NCBI GenBank assembly: GCA_030549775.1 | Contig: CM060173.1 | Coordinates: 63,988,367-64,052,366, forward strand | DNA length: 64,000 nucleotides | Direction: 5' to 3' | Origin: Tamarix chinensis | Taxonomy: Eukaryota; Streptophyta; Magnoliopsida; Caryophyllales; Tamaricaceae | Shown: piece after piece, positions 47,801 to 60,275 of the stretch | Position numbering within the stretch: the first letter of the stretch is position 1 | Layout of the letters: every line of letters begins with the position of its first letter | Program-made: the position numbers and the translations under genes | Notes under the pieces: generated by a model | Databases searched by the model: none | What the model was told of the DNA's origin: nothing | What the model saw: the letters and a program-made list of their open reading frames with translations, nothing else

Positions 47801-49639
47801 TCTTCTCTCTTTCTTCCTTCTGTCATCTCCATTACTTTGACAAGAGACATATGTTCTTCTTCATCAATTAAATATTTTCTTCCATTACTCTAAATCAAAA
47901 TTGTAAGTGAATTGGTCACTATATGATACTCTAGCCACTATATTAATACGACTAAATGAGATTAAAGCAATGACAATCTATAGAGCATATGTGATACTCC
48001 CATTTTCACAACTAAAGCTTTTTTCCATCATTAGAAGGAGTTTGTGGAAGCTATAAAGTAAATGTGTGACTGCTACATTCAACAAAAAAATTGTGCAACG
48101 AATACCTAATCCATACCAAGTGCAAGGCTCAAAGGACTCTTATACATCAAAGAGTCATTTATAGTTGGCACTTGATCAGAGAATTATATAAGACTTGCTT
48201 AACAATGAAATAGAGTGCGGAGAAACTCTTCGAATGAAATAGTTTTAAACCATAAATGAATTAAACGTTAAATGTTAAACTAAAATCAAAAAATGAATAA
48301 AAGGTAATAGTAAAGGAAAATAAATTTGGTAGCCTACACAAGGTCTAACTTTGCTCCCCATAGAAGACTCCTCAAAGATTATATTGCCTACAAAACAAGG
48401 CTAATGAATCCCCCACATATGTCAAGTTCATTATAGTGCCATAAAGGGTGTTAGTAAAGTTAAGTACTTAGTAAAATCTACCTTTTAAGAGCATATAAAA
48501 TAATTTATGAAATCATAGGGCATCATATGTCACATTCACATGTACTCACACCTCTATGTGACCTATTAATAGTAACATGCAATATCCTAAAGGAGTGAGC
48601 ATGGATTTGTTATACATGTCCAAAAAAAATTATCAAATGTATTACTAAAGAAAAGGACACATTTATCAATTTAGGGTAACAAAACCATTCACATACGTGG
48701 ACTTTTACCAAGGCATCACACAAAACACAAAGAAGACTCTTAAACGAATACTTAGCTCCGACCATCAAGACTATGTATTCTTATACATTGGTCATCACAT
48801 GTAGGCATTCTCACATTCATTACTAACAAATGAGGATTTAATAACTATAACATAAAGAGGGGATATATATATATATATATCATGAAAATAAGAGAAAATC
48901 ATGAAAATGCAAGGTCCAATAATTATTGTATTTGATATTAAGTTATCATACAATCTATCAAATTATATTTTATCTGAGAGGGAATAATACTAAAGTTTAA
49001 GCAGACATCAATCCAAAGCACTAGTGACAAAGGAAGCATCTCAACCCACTGAGGAACACTTTAACCTTAAGTATTAATACCTTCTACAAGGCCCCGTAGG
49101 TTTCCTATAAAGTAGAAAGAGATCTAACTAACATTCTAACGATGTTAGCACATCTATATAATAACATGAAGTTCATCTACTCCAAACCCCCACCTCGTAA
49201 GTCATCCTAAAGTTATTTGCCTAAATCCCAAACTCAATCTTACACTTGATTTAAAAGAAAAAACTTTAGAAATATTAATAATCACTACCCCAAAATAAGC
49301 CAAGGCACCAATTTTAGAAAAAAGTTACTATTAACAAAATAATATTTGCATATTAGAAAATCATGTTAAAAAATGTAATGAAGTTTAACTTTAAAAACTA
49401 AGAAATTTTACAATTATTGGGATTTACTATTTTGAGAGTCAAATCAATGGTCTAACAGTAGTATTTAACCATGCTTAACTATGAAAGGTAACAAAAAAAA
49501 AAAGTTGAGTGCAAGTTGATGGTTGGATGGATGGCTCTTCAGTAGGTTAGATTTGAGGGCCAAAAATAGGGATTGATTCTTCCATAATTCATGCGTGTTT
49601 TGAGGCTTGATCTTCCCATAATTATCTTACCAGTGCTCC
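44824..49639. other. AT-rich intergenic DNA with dispersed repeats
   Basis: No gene supported. 45595-46070 and 46560-46840 are inverted relatives of one repeat (shared CAGATAA, TTTAGAATTAA, ATATGGATA blocks and a GATGTAAACGGA-type end). TA runs lie near 46550 and 48862. 48000-49600 has no features I recognise and may include the LTR of the integrase fragment that follows. Confidence 0.45.
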
Positions 49640-50515
49640 TTAAAATCCTTCCACAAAATGGATGCTACAAGGGTGCAGAATTGGCCAAAGGTGTTTCATA
49701 TGGTTAAGAATTGTCTTGGTTTTGTGGAGCCACATTGAAGCCATAATGGAGCAAAAAAAAACGTGTATTTCTAGAGCCATATTGAATCTATAATGGAGCC
49801 AGGAAAACGTGGCTTTTTGGAGCCATGAAAGTTTGGAGTTGATGGCTTTTATTTTGGTATTGCATGGCCTCCAATACTCTTGTGTACTCATTAATCCAAT
49901 CAAGAAGAGTTTTGAATTCTTCTATATTTGGGAAGTTAGTAAGTAGATTATCCTTATTACTATCATTTGAGGGAGATGCTTCTTCATCATCCTCACCCTC
50001 TTGAAAGGATTATTCTTCGTCTTCATAAGGCTTATCATACAAATAAGGAAGTCAGTATCCCACATTAAATATATTTGACATATTCCCTATTTCTTGTGGA
50101 AGTCCAAGCCTATATGCATTATTACCTATTATTTCTAGAATCTTGAAAGGTATGTCACTTCTTAGCATGAGCTTGTTCTTCCTCCTACAAGGAAACCTTT
50201 CTTTTCAAAGATAAAGCCAAACGAAATCTCCTAGTTTGAAAATTTGCTCCTTTTTTGTGCTTGTTTGCTTTCTTCTTATTCATGTCGTTAACCTTTTCAA
50301 TCATGGCCCGTACTTGTTCATGTAATTCTTTTTTTTAATTCGGTGGTCCTTTGATTAGATTCAAAACTAGTTTGTGACTCAATGGGTAGGGGAATGAGAT
50401 CAATGGGAGTGTTGGGATTAACTCCATACATCACTTCAAAAGGTGAATTACCGGTAGCATAATTGGGAGAATGATTGTATGCAAATTATGTGTGGCTTAG
50501 CTTGGTGTCCCAATC
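49640..50515 (-). pseudogene. Ty3/gypsy integrase C-terminal fragment
   Basis: Read on the minus strand from 50515: DWDTKLSHT, FAYNHSPNYATGNSPFEVMY, GVNPNTPIDLIPLP (to about 50390), then after frame breaks GDFVWLYL and ERFPCRRKNKLMLRSDIPFK with ILEIIGNNAYRLGLP, the GPF-type domain (to about 50085). An acidic tail follows (DDEEASPSNDSNKDNLL). The upstream part of integrase is cut off exactly where the LTR at 50516 begins. Confidence 0.82.
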
Positions 50516-51265
50516 TGTAACACCCCCAAAATTTACTACTGAAAAATTTTATTTTATTTAAAAATTAGTAGAAGCAAAAACCATAAATTTTATGAATGTT
50601 ACCGCCACACTTAGTACCAAACCGGTTTTCTCCTACTATTCTAGTACCAAGTGCTAAAGCTAAAGGAACATAACACAATTGACACAAATTCAACTTCCAT
50701 TTAAATTAGAGTAGCACGTTAAAGATGTTACAAAGATACGAACCCACTATTAGTGGTTACAAGAGTAAAATTATTAAACTAAGAATTAGAAAGGTGCAAA
50801 GAGAAACCCTAAAATCTTCTCGGACAATCCTTACGCTCTTATCTGACAATAGCTTGAATAACACCTGCAACTAATTTGCAAGGGATACTACCCTTTCAAT
50901 AGGCAGAAGCCCACCAATAAAACCCTTCGGTACTATGACACTGAGTAACCCTTTATACCAAATAGAAAGGCAAGGCCCTCATGCAAAATATCATACATAA
51001 AACGATGTAAAAATGATAACATATGCGAGCATAAAGATAATCATAATCGACATAAGAGCTAATACACAATGCAACACCACATACAACAGGAAATGCATAA
51101 TAAAAGGTCAATTTACTTAGCAATTCATCACATACCAAGAGAGAGCCAAACTTATACTATATCAATGGATCATAAACGTGAAATCAATATTTTTGATCTT
51201 AAGCCATTAATTAAATATTATTCAACATTATTTCTCAAATTATATCTTTGTGAGTGCGGGAACCC

Positions 51266-51600
51266 TACTATTATAGCCGGTGGATCAAAAACACCCAGGG
51301 CAAAATGCACTTGACCACTATTATTCGTTAGTGGATCGATCTCCAAGGCACACTACACATGGTTACTATTCCCCCTAGTGGATCAGTTTAGCTCTGACTC
51401 ACATGGTGTTTTACTATAGTGATTAATATCTTCTTATAATTTATTAACATTCAAGGTTTGGTTTATTGAGCTCGGGATCCCCCACTATTATAGTCAGTGG
51501 ATTGGAAACACCCAAGGTAGAAAACACCTAACCACTATTATTTATCGGTGGATCTGTCTCCGGGGCACCCTGCACCTAGTAAGTATTTTTACCTGTGGAT
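51266..51600 (-). promoter_or_regulatory. Two triplets of CCAC...GTGG boxes in LTR copy 2
   Basis: Boxes at about 51266, 51316, 51362 and at 51481, 51533, 51580, with the third of each triplet most decayed. The second box of each triplet is followed by TCTCC and a GGCAC segment, as in copies 1 and 3. Confidence 0.55.
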
Positions 51601-52079
51601 CGGTCTAGGCGTGGCTCAATAATCTTTTTCTTTACGTGATTAGTATTTTCCATTTAATTAACACAACATGTCCATTTTTTTAACTTGAGGGGGAGGTCAC
51701 AAACCCGGAGACAAAAAGGTATACCGGTCATAGAATCAAGTATTTTATATCAAGGATCATGGCGCACATAAAACCCTAACATGTACCTCTAATATATCCA
51801 ACACACATTTTCATGCATAATTAACAAACCATACATCTTTTGCATGATTATGAAATAAACAACATATCATACCCGTAATTACCCATTCAACCCCATATCA
51901 TTCATTATCCCTATGATATTCACCAATTTACTAATATACCCTTATCCTTATAATATATATGGTTATACTTAAACAAGAGTTACTAAGGCCATAAACCCTT
52001 ATTATATTATTTAACATCCCTTATGTCTTATTATGGATGCTTATTTAATCAATTGTCATATTATATATAATTTGCTAAT

Positions 52080-52720
52080 TTATCCCTTCATTCTTACAAA
52101 ATTACTGAAATACTCCTTATTGTAAAGTTACCAAGTTATCATTTCAGTTGGTTAAATTACCAAATTACCCTTCATACTAATTAAAATTACCAAACAACCC
52201 TTTTGGTTAGCTAAATTACCAAATTGCCCTTCATACTTACTAAAATTACCAAATTACCCTTTTAGTTAGCTAAACTACCAAAGTTCCCTTCATACTTATT
52301 AAAATTACCAAATTACCCCCTTTATTGTGCCAAATTACCAAAATACTCCTATTACCTACTAAATTATCATTTTACCCCTTTTACTTGCCAGATTACCAAG
52401 TTAACCTTCCTTTACACTAAATTAAAAAAATACTCCTCTTACTTATTATTTTACCATTTTACCCCTTTTGGTCACAAAATTACCAAGTTATCCTTTCTTT
52501 ATGCGAAATTACCAAAATACTCTTCTTACTTATTATTTTACCAGTCTACCCCTTTTACTCACAAAATTACCAAGTTATCCCTTTTCCATGCAAATTTACT
52601 AAAATGTCCTCCTTACTTATTAAATTATCATATTGCCCCTTTTATTCTTATAAATTACCATTTCGCCCTTATTATACCGAATTTACTAAAATACCCTTAC
52701 CATATGAAACATTAATATCC
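52080..52720. repeat. ATTACCAAA-TGCCC array in LTR copy 2
   Basis: The same degenerate units as at 15590-16930, about half the length. Confidence 0.75.
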
Positions 52721-53579
52721 ATGGTCCATATACATCATCTAACAACACCAACTATTCTTATTTATTATTAATACTCATTATCACTTGCCATATACATACT
52801 TATTTAAGCCATACCTATTGTATAAGAAAAATTACTAAAATGCTCCTAGGGCTTATATCAACATTATCTATGCTATAAATAGCCACATTAGCTTATCATG
52901 TCATATACTTGCATTTAAAATTATCATTAACAATAAAGCTCCTTCCTTAACTATCATTTCTACACATGACACATAAATTAACAAGCTTTTCATTTCAAGA
53001 ACTAACATATGCTACAAATCATATTATACTTAACATCATACAACATGCACATAAACATATTAAAAGCCCTAATGTGCTAGCATATTTATATCCATACATT
53101 TTAGTATGATATAATAGTTACCTTATTTCTATAAACAAATAAACTTTACTGGTATCCTGGTTAAAAGTTTAAGCTTTTGATTAGAAAATTTTGAACCTAA
53201 AAATGATATCAAAACTAGCATATTAGTAGTAGAAAAATTAAAAGAATTATTTTTTATTATCAAAAGCTTAATTAATACATACTAATACTAACTATTTTAT
53301 ACCTCAAAAATTAGCCATAATTGCCCAAACAGATGTAGCATACTTATGCTTCATGGTAGCGTGAGCTGCATGCACAAGATGAAGGAAGTTTAGGATCAAA
53401 GAAGGGGATGGGAGAAAAGGGGAAAGTTAGTTTGGGGAGGATTTTTGGGGTTTGGTTGAGGGCTTGTGAAAAGAAGGGAGGGTGGTGGCTGGGTGAAGGG
53501 AAGGAGTAGGGGTGTAGATGGTGGTTGGGGGTTGGGGGTTGAAGATTGGTGGCTTAGGGTTGTAGGGGCGGTAGCTACA

Positions 53580-54118
53580 TGAAATACCCCAAAATTTTCT
53601 AATTTTAAACATTATATTTAAATAAGGTTTTATTTGAAAATTTAATTTAATAAATTATTTTTACTAAAATAAAAGGAAATTTATTAGGGAAAATTAATAA
53701 GAAATTTTATAAGTATGTTAAGTAAAGGAAATTTGGGTATATTAACTAATTAAAGATTTTAATTTGGGAATTTATTTAAATAAATTATTTTATTTAAATT
53801 AAGAAAGAGAAAATAGTTTCAAATTAATGTTAATTCTATAAATAATTTAATTAAATAAAATTAGAGTGATTTATTAATTTAAAATGGAATTTTTGGAAAA
53901 TCTTTTAAAAATCCTAATTTAGCCTAAAAAGGGATTTAAATATTATTTTATTTAAATATTATTATTTTTAAATATCCCAAATATTTTAATTAATTTATCT
54001 AACCCAACCATCCTATTTCTATTTTTCCCTTTTTCCTCTTTCCTTTTCTTTCTTTCTTTTTCTTCTTTTTTCCTTCTTTTTCTTTCTTCCTCTTTTCTTT
54101 TTCTTTTTTTCTCCTCAC
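53580..54118 (+). repeat. Inverted fragment of the giant LTR
   Basis: Starts TGAAATACCCCAAAATTTTC, which matches the reverse complement of the copy-1 terminus (TGTAATACCCCAAAATTTTA). It continues through AT-rich DNA into a pyrimidine-rich stretch (54020-54115), mirroring 18700-19123. It is cut off where copy 3 begins. Confidence 0.55.
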
Positions 54119-54769
54119 CGAACTGGCCACACTTAGTACCAGATCAGTTCACTCCTACCGCCACACTTAGTACCATATCAGTTCACTCCTACCATTCCAG
54201 TACTAAGTGCTAAGGCTAAATAAAGTTAACATTAAACACGAATCATTAATAAAACACAAGTCATACAGAAATCAAAGTGCGATTTAGGATTACAAACCAA
54301 AGAATACGTGACTAGAGTTTTTCAAACATAAAGCATAGTTCAAAAACACAACTAAAATATGATAATACAAGGTCCAATAAAAGAAACAGAGTCCGGCCCA
54401 GTCGCTCTCGATCCCCAAGTTAGGTTTAGGCTCAACGCTCAGCCCCACCCGATGCCTCGTAGGTGTCGTAGGCATCGAAGACATCATCCCCTACCTGCAC
54501 AAGCTGAGATGGGTCTTCTGCTTGTGGGAATGAGCAGCACCCATGAAACAGGTGATCAGTACGCTATGTACTGAGTAAGGTAACAGATGCGCTAAGGTCA
54601 AACATACAAACATACAACATAGCACACATAGCACAATCACATAGGCATCTTGTAATAATATAGATGATGAAGGCCGGCTATGGTCCAATCAGACTTACTT
54701 TCTTGTAGATCTCTATTAATTATAGTTATTTCACACCATAATCTTTATTAATCCATCCGAGTGAGGAAA

Positions 54770-55115
54770 CCCCACTATTATAGCCGGTGGATCGGTCACT
54801 TATAGGATAGAACGCACCTAACCACTATTATATGCCGGTGGATCGGTCTCCGGGGCAGATCGCTCCTGGCCACTATTATGCCCGTGGATCGGTCTGGCCC
54901 CGACTCTCATGGTGTTTCACTGTAAGTATATAGTAGCTTTCCCATAATTCATTAGCAACATAATGTTTGGTTTGTTAAGTTTGGGATCCCCCACTATTAT
55001 AGCCGGTGGATCGATCACTTATAGGGCATAACGCACATAACCACTATTATATGCCCGTGGATCGGTCTCCAAGGCACCTCAGCACCTAGCCACTATTATG
55101 CTAGTGAATCGGTCT
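54770..55115 (-). promoter_or_regulatory. Two triplets of CCAC...GTGG boxes in LTR copy 3
   Basis: The clearest set: CCACTATTATAGCCGGTGG (54771), CCACTATTATATGCCGGTGG (54822), CCACTATTATGCCCGTGG (54871); then the same trio at 54991, 55041 and 55091. Each is followed by ATCGGTC or ATCGATC. The second and third boxes of each trio are followed by TCTCC and TCTGGGCC/TCTGGCCC. Confidence 0.65.
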
Positions 55116-56635
55116 GGGCCCAACTCAACAATCTTACTCTTTAAGTGATTAGTATCTTATTTGTGTCTTATTATAATAAGCTTTTTACCCTTGACGTGCA
55201 TGTCAACTACCTTATACTTCTATTCTCCCAAGGGGGCACGCCCCATATCTTAAGACTCATGCGCCCCTTATCACACCCCGATGTCCATTTCCCTGTACAC
55301 ATACACTTAATGAAAAACCCAACTCATACGGGTGTGGGTTAGGCCCAACACCTTATAACATCAACTCTACCTACTATCACCCTCTAGGTTTTTCCCTTGA
55401 AAACCCTAATTGGACTTATGTGGCCCAACGTCCTCTCACTTACACTACCGTTAATCCATTTATCGCCCCACACCTAATCTCATTTAGATCCAATCCCAAA
55501 TCATATCACCTTACCCCGCGATTAAACAAGTGACCGAAAAAACCCTAGTTGGCCACTTCAAACCCTAGTACTTTTCTTCTCCCACAAGTAACCTATCTCT
55601 TTTCACCCAATATCTCTCCTCTCCCATGGCACCCATAATCACCCCTTATAAAATAAATTTCCACTCTTAACCCGTACTCCATTCTCCCTTAATCATTTTT
55701 ACTTCCACATTTTCCAGTTTAGTTCTTTATCCCCAAAACCCTAATTGGGTCTCTTATACACCCTTACACTAACCTACGTACTATTTCTCATCCCAAGTCT
55801 CCAATCACTCCACAATTCTCCCCTTTGTTTATTTACACCCTAATACAACTTTTCTCATGTAAAGATCTTCCCCATGGAAGATTTATCCACTCCATGCAAA
55901 CTCTCAAAGTCCCTATGCAAATTTTGAGGCTCCCATGCATGGTTCCCATCTCTCATTCATTTTAGCCATTCCTCCCTCTTTAATTTCCTCTCACAGATCA
56001 TGAGGTATTTTGGTCAACCTCATATCCCCCTTAGTGAACCCACTTCTCATTTTATTTCTTTTTGTCCTTTCATTTCCATATCATATTATCAATGGTCCTA
56101 TCATGCATGTCCTAGAGGGCCATAACATATCACATCATGATCACCATATATACATATAACACACATGTCACACAAAACATATACAAACATACCTTAACTC
56201 CAAACTGCGCTACACATAATACAAGTTAATAACAATCATGTATTACACGACGTAGCATGATATACATCATCCAAGGCATACAAGTCACACAACACACATG
56301 GGCCTTAGCTACATCCTTACCTAAAGCGACGCCGGACTTGGAGCACGCTCCTACGACTCTTTAGGGCTTTGGCTCAATTCACCTATAAGAGGGTAAGACT
56401 AATGATTAGTTTCCCTTCTACCCAAAAATACAATTATTTCTTATTTTAGTCTAAGATTAGGGTTGTTATTATGACACAGAGTTTTATAAGTGAAAACTAG
56501 GGTTTTTACCATCAAATTAGCCTACTAGTTATTACTAGTCAAAATATACTGATGTTATTATTCATAACTATATTTATATCATCAACCTACTAGCTTTATT
56601 TCTTCTAATGATAGTACTTATACTTGTTAAAATAA

Positions 56636-56637
<2 letters not shown>

Positions 56638-56678
<41 letters not shown>

Positions 56679-57376
56679 GTAATACCAGTGCTCCTAGAAA
56701 TAGAATCCCTATTATTTTTAAGGCTAAGGCTTGTAATGGTTTTAGGGATAAGATAATAATATAATATTAGTATTACTAACAAAGTAATAATATTATTAAA
56801 GATAATAATGATATTATTTATATTTGGAATAATAATAATATAAGGGTTCAAATGTTTTTATCATAATAATATTAACAAAATAATAACAATAGTACTAGTA
56901 ATAACTAATAATGATACCATAGTAATAATGTTAACAAAGGCATTAGGAACAATATCTGCAAGTTTTGAATGATAATAATGGTAATAATACTAAGGTTGGG
57001 TATTCTTCTTCTATAGTAACAAAAGGGAAACATGCCAATTTTGGTTTCAATAACATTAATAATAATAAAAATAATAGTAATATTATTAATAATGCCAACA
57101 ACAACAACAACAAATAATAATAATAATAATAATAACAACAACAACAACAATAATAATAGTAATAATAATAAAGTAATAATGATAATAATAATAATAGTAA
57201 TAATAATAAAATGATGATAATAATAATAACGTTAAGCATAGTAATAATAATGACAATAACCATAATATAGTAACCAAAATGATAATAATAATCTAATGGT
57301 CCAAATATTTATATTAATAATAAAAGTGATAATGGATAAATTTAGTATTAATAATATTAACAAGATGATGATGATG

Positions 57377-57407
<31 letters not shown>

Positions 57408-57480
57408 TAACAATAATAATAATAATAATAGTAATAGTAATAATAATAATATAGATAATACCATTAATATTATTAAATAA
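56638..57480. repeat. AAT-type microsatellite arrays
   Basis: Repeated runs of AAT with AAC and AGT variants (56638-56681, 57099-57220, 57370-57450), separated by related AT-rich DNA. Long Ile/Leu or Asn frames here are artefacts. Confidence 0.9.
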
Positions 57481-57499
57481 CTAATATTTGTATAAAGTG

Positions 57500-57790
57500 A
57501 GTTTAAGGGTTGGGAAAGTTAGAGAACCACCTAAGGCAGTAGTGGCACCGGCGCCGGCGGCGGTTGTGGAAGTTTTAGGAGGTGGAAGAAGGAGGGAGGA
57601 GGAAGAAAGGGAGAAGTGGGGATGTAGAGGAGGATCCCTTGGTTTTTTTGGAGGGTAGAGGTGGCGTTGGTGGTGGCGGAATTGACGACGGGTGGCGGTG
57701 CAAAGGGCGGCAGGGCTAAAGTTGGTCGTTTGGGGAGGGCGACTTTGCACGGCCGGGGTGGCTCGTGCAAGGGATATCAAGAGACGAGGA
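57500..57790. other. GC-rich segment in LTR copy 3
   Basis: An abrupt rise in G, with GGTGG/GGCGG runs. Both strands have open frames of 60-100 codons rich in Pro, Ala or Gly; none has a recognisable domain. It takes the place of the purine-rich tract of copy 1. Confidence 0.5.
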
Positions 57791-58207
57791 GGGCTTGGTT
57801 AGGTATATATACAAACCATTATTCTAGATTATTAATACTTTAACCTAAACCTAACCCTAATAAATTGTTAATTAAATCATCCTAATACCCTAACCTAAAT
57901 TATTTTAACCTAATTATAATTTGAAACCCAAACTTATTTTTCTTTCCTCTTTTTCCTTTTTCCTTTTTATCATTCTACTTTCATTTTCCCTTTTTCTTTA
58001 CCTCTTGTCCGGTTTCTTTTTCCTTATCTTGCTTCCTTTTCTTCTTGTATATGATTTATTCCCTATCCCGACCTAATCTCCTTGCCATGATTCCATTCCA
58101 TGTCTTGTACACTATCTTACCATCACCTACCAACTCTCATCTTATGCGTCGATGGGTTCCATTGAAAAAACTACCCAATCACCTCATCTTTCCTTCTTCA
58201 TCTCTAT

Positions 58208-58221
58208 GTGCAACACACACG

Positions 58222-58254
<33 letters not shown>
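58208..58254. repeat. (CA)n microsatellite
   Basis: ACACAC run with two ACGC variants. Confidence 0.95.
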
Positions 58255-58258
<4 letters not shown>

Positions 58259-59418
58259 TTCATGCTTATTGCCCTAAAATACCTCCTTCTCCCTCCAACT
58301 TTCTGTAAAAAAAAAAACCACTACCAAATGCAACCTTAATATCCTCCTTTCTCTCCTCTTCACCATCGCCAAAACAACCCACCAATACCTCCACTGGTAG
58401 CCTTTGTCATTTCCTTATCGCTAGCATCGACATCCTTCACTATTCCCTCACCTATACCACTAGCCAAACTCACCACAACACACACCCTTACACTAGTAAA
58501 ACCCATCATTCCACCCTCATTTGCTTTGGCAAAAGTCACCGAAACACATCGTCCTCCACAAGTTGTTTTCTTTGAACCTCCCGTACTCCCTTTAGCTAAA
58601 CTCACCGTAAAACTCCACCTTTTCCCCTTATTTTGTGCACCAAAAAGCCCAACCAAAACTATGCCACTAACTGTAGGAAACTCAACTGAAGAACCCCTTA
58701 GCTCCGCCCATATCCACCAAAAACACCTCAACCCCTTCACTAAAACCAATGAAAAATATCTTACCTAGCTTCAACACTACTAGCCAATCCTTACCCCACC
58801 CTTCATCACTTTACACCATTTCCCAACCCCTACCAACACTTGTAGTTGTTGTTTCTACCTCCCTCATCTTGCCACTTCAGCTGTCCCTTCTTGTTGTATA
58901 AATTTTAGCCAAGACTTCCTTTGAGTCTTGATTTAGTGATTTTCTAAATGTTTTGGAGAAGGTAGGATATGATACGTGCATAATGAACAGTGCTTATTCT
59001 ATGACCTAGATGTCTATGTGTAGGTCAATGAGGACTCGTTAGATGATTTTGCACCCTATCATGCTTTATATAGGGTGGAGTGATTTTTTTATATTAGGGT
59101 TTTTAGGCATAGAGTCTTATTATCTAGATGAAAGTTCCACCCAAATACCTTTTGGACTTTTAGATCCATGGTATCCATTTTGAATATATCTTTGGATATT
59201 GTAATTAGATTTGATCTCCAGCTCATATTTATGTTTATGAAGCTTCTTTTGTTTTCTATTTAGCATGATTTATATTTTAATTGATTTACCTTGTGATTGA
59301 CATAAGAATAGTGAGGTCGGGCAAACTTATGTCAATTATGGCAGTAACACCTATTTATTTTGGTATTATGCTTTTGCTAAAAAATAAAAAAAAAAATAGT
59401 AAATTTTTGAGTGTTACA

Positions 59419-60275
59419 GGCCATCAATCATCATCCATTGTGGAGAACTAGATGGATGTTTAATGAGCTTGCCCTTTTTATTCTTATCAGTATGCCATCT
59501 CAATTTCTTGGCATTTTAAACATTATTAAACTTCACCCTAATCTTAGTCTTATAGGAAAATACCACACCACCTTATGAGGCAATTTATTCTTCTTATATT
59601 GTGGTGCTTCACTTCCAGGGGAAGGATAACTATTAAAAGTCAGATACTCTTTGCAAAACATTATGTAATCATTAGGGAATGCATGTATATTATCATAACT
59701 CATGCCCATGGATGAAAGAATATTCTTTTCTTTATAGGTGCGATCAAGCATGACTTTATCATTAGAAAGTATTTATTTCAAAAGTTCTAATAGATCTATA
59801 AAGCTCTTATAATTCTATATGTTACATGCTTTCAAGTTGTGCAACCTTAAAGTAGTAGATAATCCAGTAAAATTTATACGACCACAATACAAAGGTTTCT
59901 TTGATTCACTCAATAACTTATAAAAATTTAGGACAATCTCGAACACTTTCATCAACCTTTTAAGTCATCTTCTCTACAAAATCTCCTTCATAATCCTCAA
60001 ATAGTTTGATACTTTCCCTCATGTCTTCCTTATTATTATATTTAGACTTTATCTTACCATGTCATTTCCAATTATTATAATTTCTATTAATTCCATTCAT
60101 AAACATATGATATCTTAGCTTATTAGCATTGATACCTTGAATATAACCATATATCAAATAGATCTTCAGCATGTTCCACTACAAACTTGATTAAAAAACT
60201 CCACCCCTTTTGTATATTCCCTAGACCTACGATTACATACATCCATTCCTTATCTATAGCTTTCCAATCTATATA
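59419..60275 (-). pseudogene. CACTA (En/Spm) Tnp2 transposase fragment
   Basis: On the minus strand the N-terminal transposase-associated part starts near 60275 (DKEWMYV...), followed by LRYHMFMNGINRNYNNWK, DYEGDFVEKM, VRDCPKFL and FKVAQL (60130-59800). The core follows: MSYDNIHAFPNDYIMFCKEY, YKKNKLPHKVVWYFPIRLRL (59751-59533) and KKLRWHTD / HPSSSPQW (59520-59440), the order of Tnp2. Several stops and frame changes are present. It is cut at 59418 by the LTR terminus, so the catalytic C-terminal part is absent from the window. Confidence 0.85.

Larger units (their letters stand above)
50516..53579 (-). mobile_element. Giant LTR copy 2 (truncated)
   Basis: Starts TGTAACACCCCCAAAATTTA and follows copy 1 in order: CACACTTAGTACCAAACCGG, two triplets of boxes (51266-51600), ATTACCAAA-TGCCC array (52080-52720), AT-rich part, then the first 180 bp of the purine-rich tract. 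It breaks at 53579, where an inverted fragment of the same family begins. Its undisturbed GGTTTTCTCCTA near 50617 is the empty form of the Athila insertion site in copy 1. Confidence 0.75.
54119..59418 (-). mobile_element. Giant LTR copy 3 (start missing)
   Basis: Begins within the conserved GCCACACTTAGTACC block, which is present as a 34-bp tandem pair (54126-54159, 54160-54193). It carries well-preserved box triplets (54770-55115). It differs afterwards: no ATTACCAAA array, but AAT microsatellite arrays (56638-57480), a GC-rich part (57530-57770), a CA microsatellite and an AC-rich part. It ends AAATTTTTGAGTGTTACA at 59418, which is also the point where the CACTA fragment is interrupted. 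Confidence 0.6.

Noticed and set aside
47665..47871. 68-codon frame with hydrophobic tail
   Set aside because: Short, in AT/CT-rich DNA with no promoter, splice or family evidence.
56943..57263. Leu/Ile/Tyr-rich frames that resemble membrane proteins
   Set aside because: Translations of AAT/TTA microsatellite.
57531..57843. Pro- or Gly-rich frames on both strands
   Set aside because: GC-rich low-complexity DNA inside an LTR; frames on both strands at once indicate composition, not coding.
58360..58749. 129-codon minus frame rich in Gly/Val
   Set aside because: Falls in AC-rich, repeat-like DNA of LTR copy 3; periodic and without a domain, so not called.
50516..59418. Giant DNA transposon with TGTAACAC terminal inverted repeats
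   Set aside because: The palindrome-like ends are the normal TGTAACA/TGTTACA edges of this LTR family; copy 1 has the same ends with a 5-bp, not longer, duplication, and the interior is rearranged LTR sequence.
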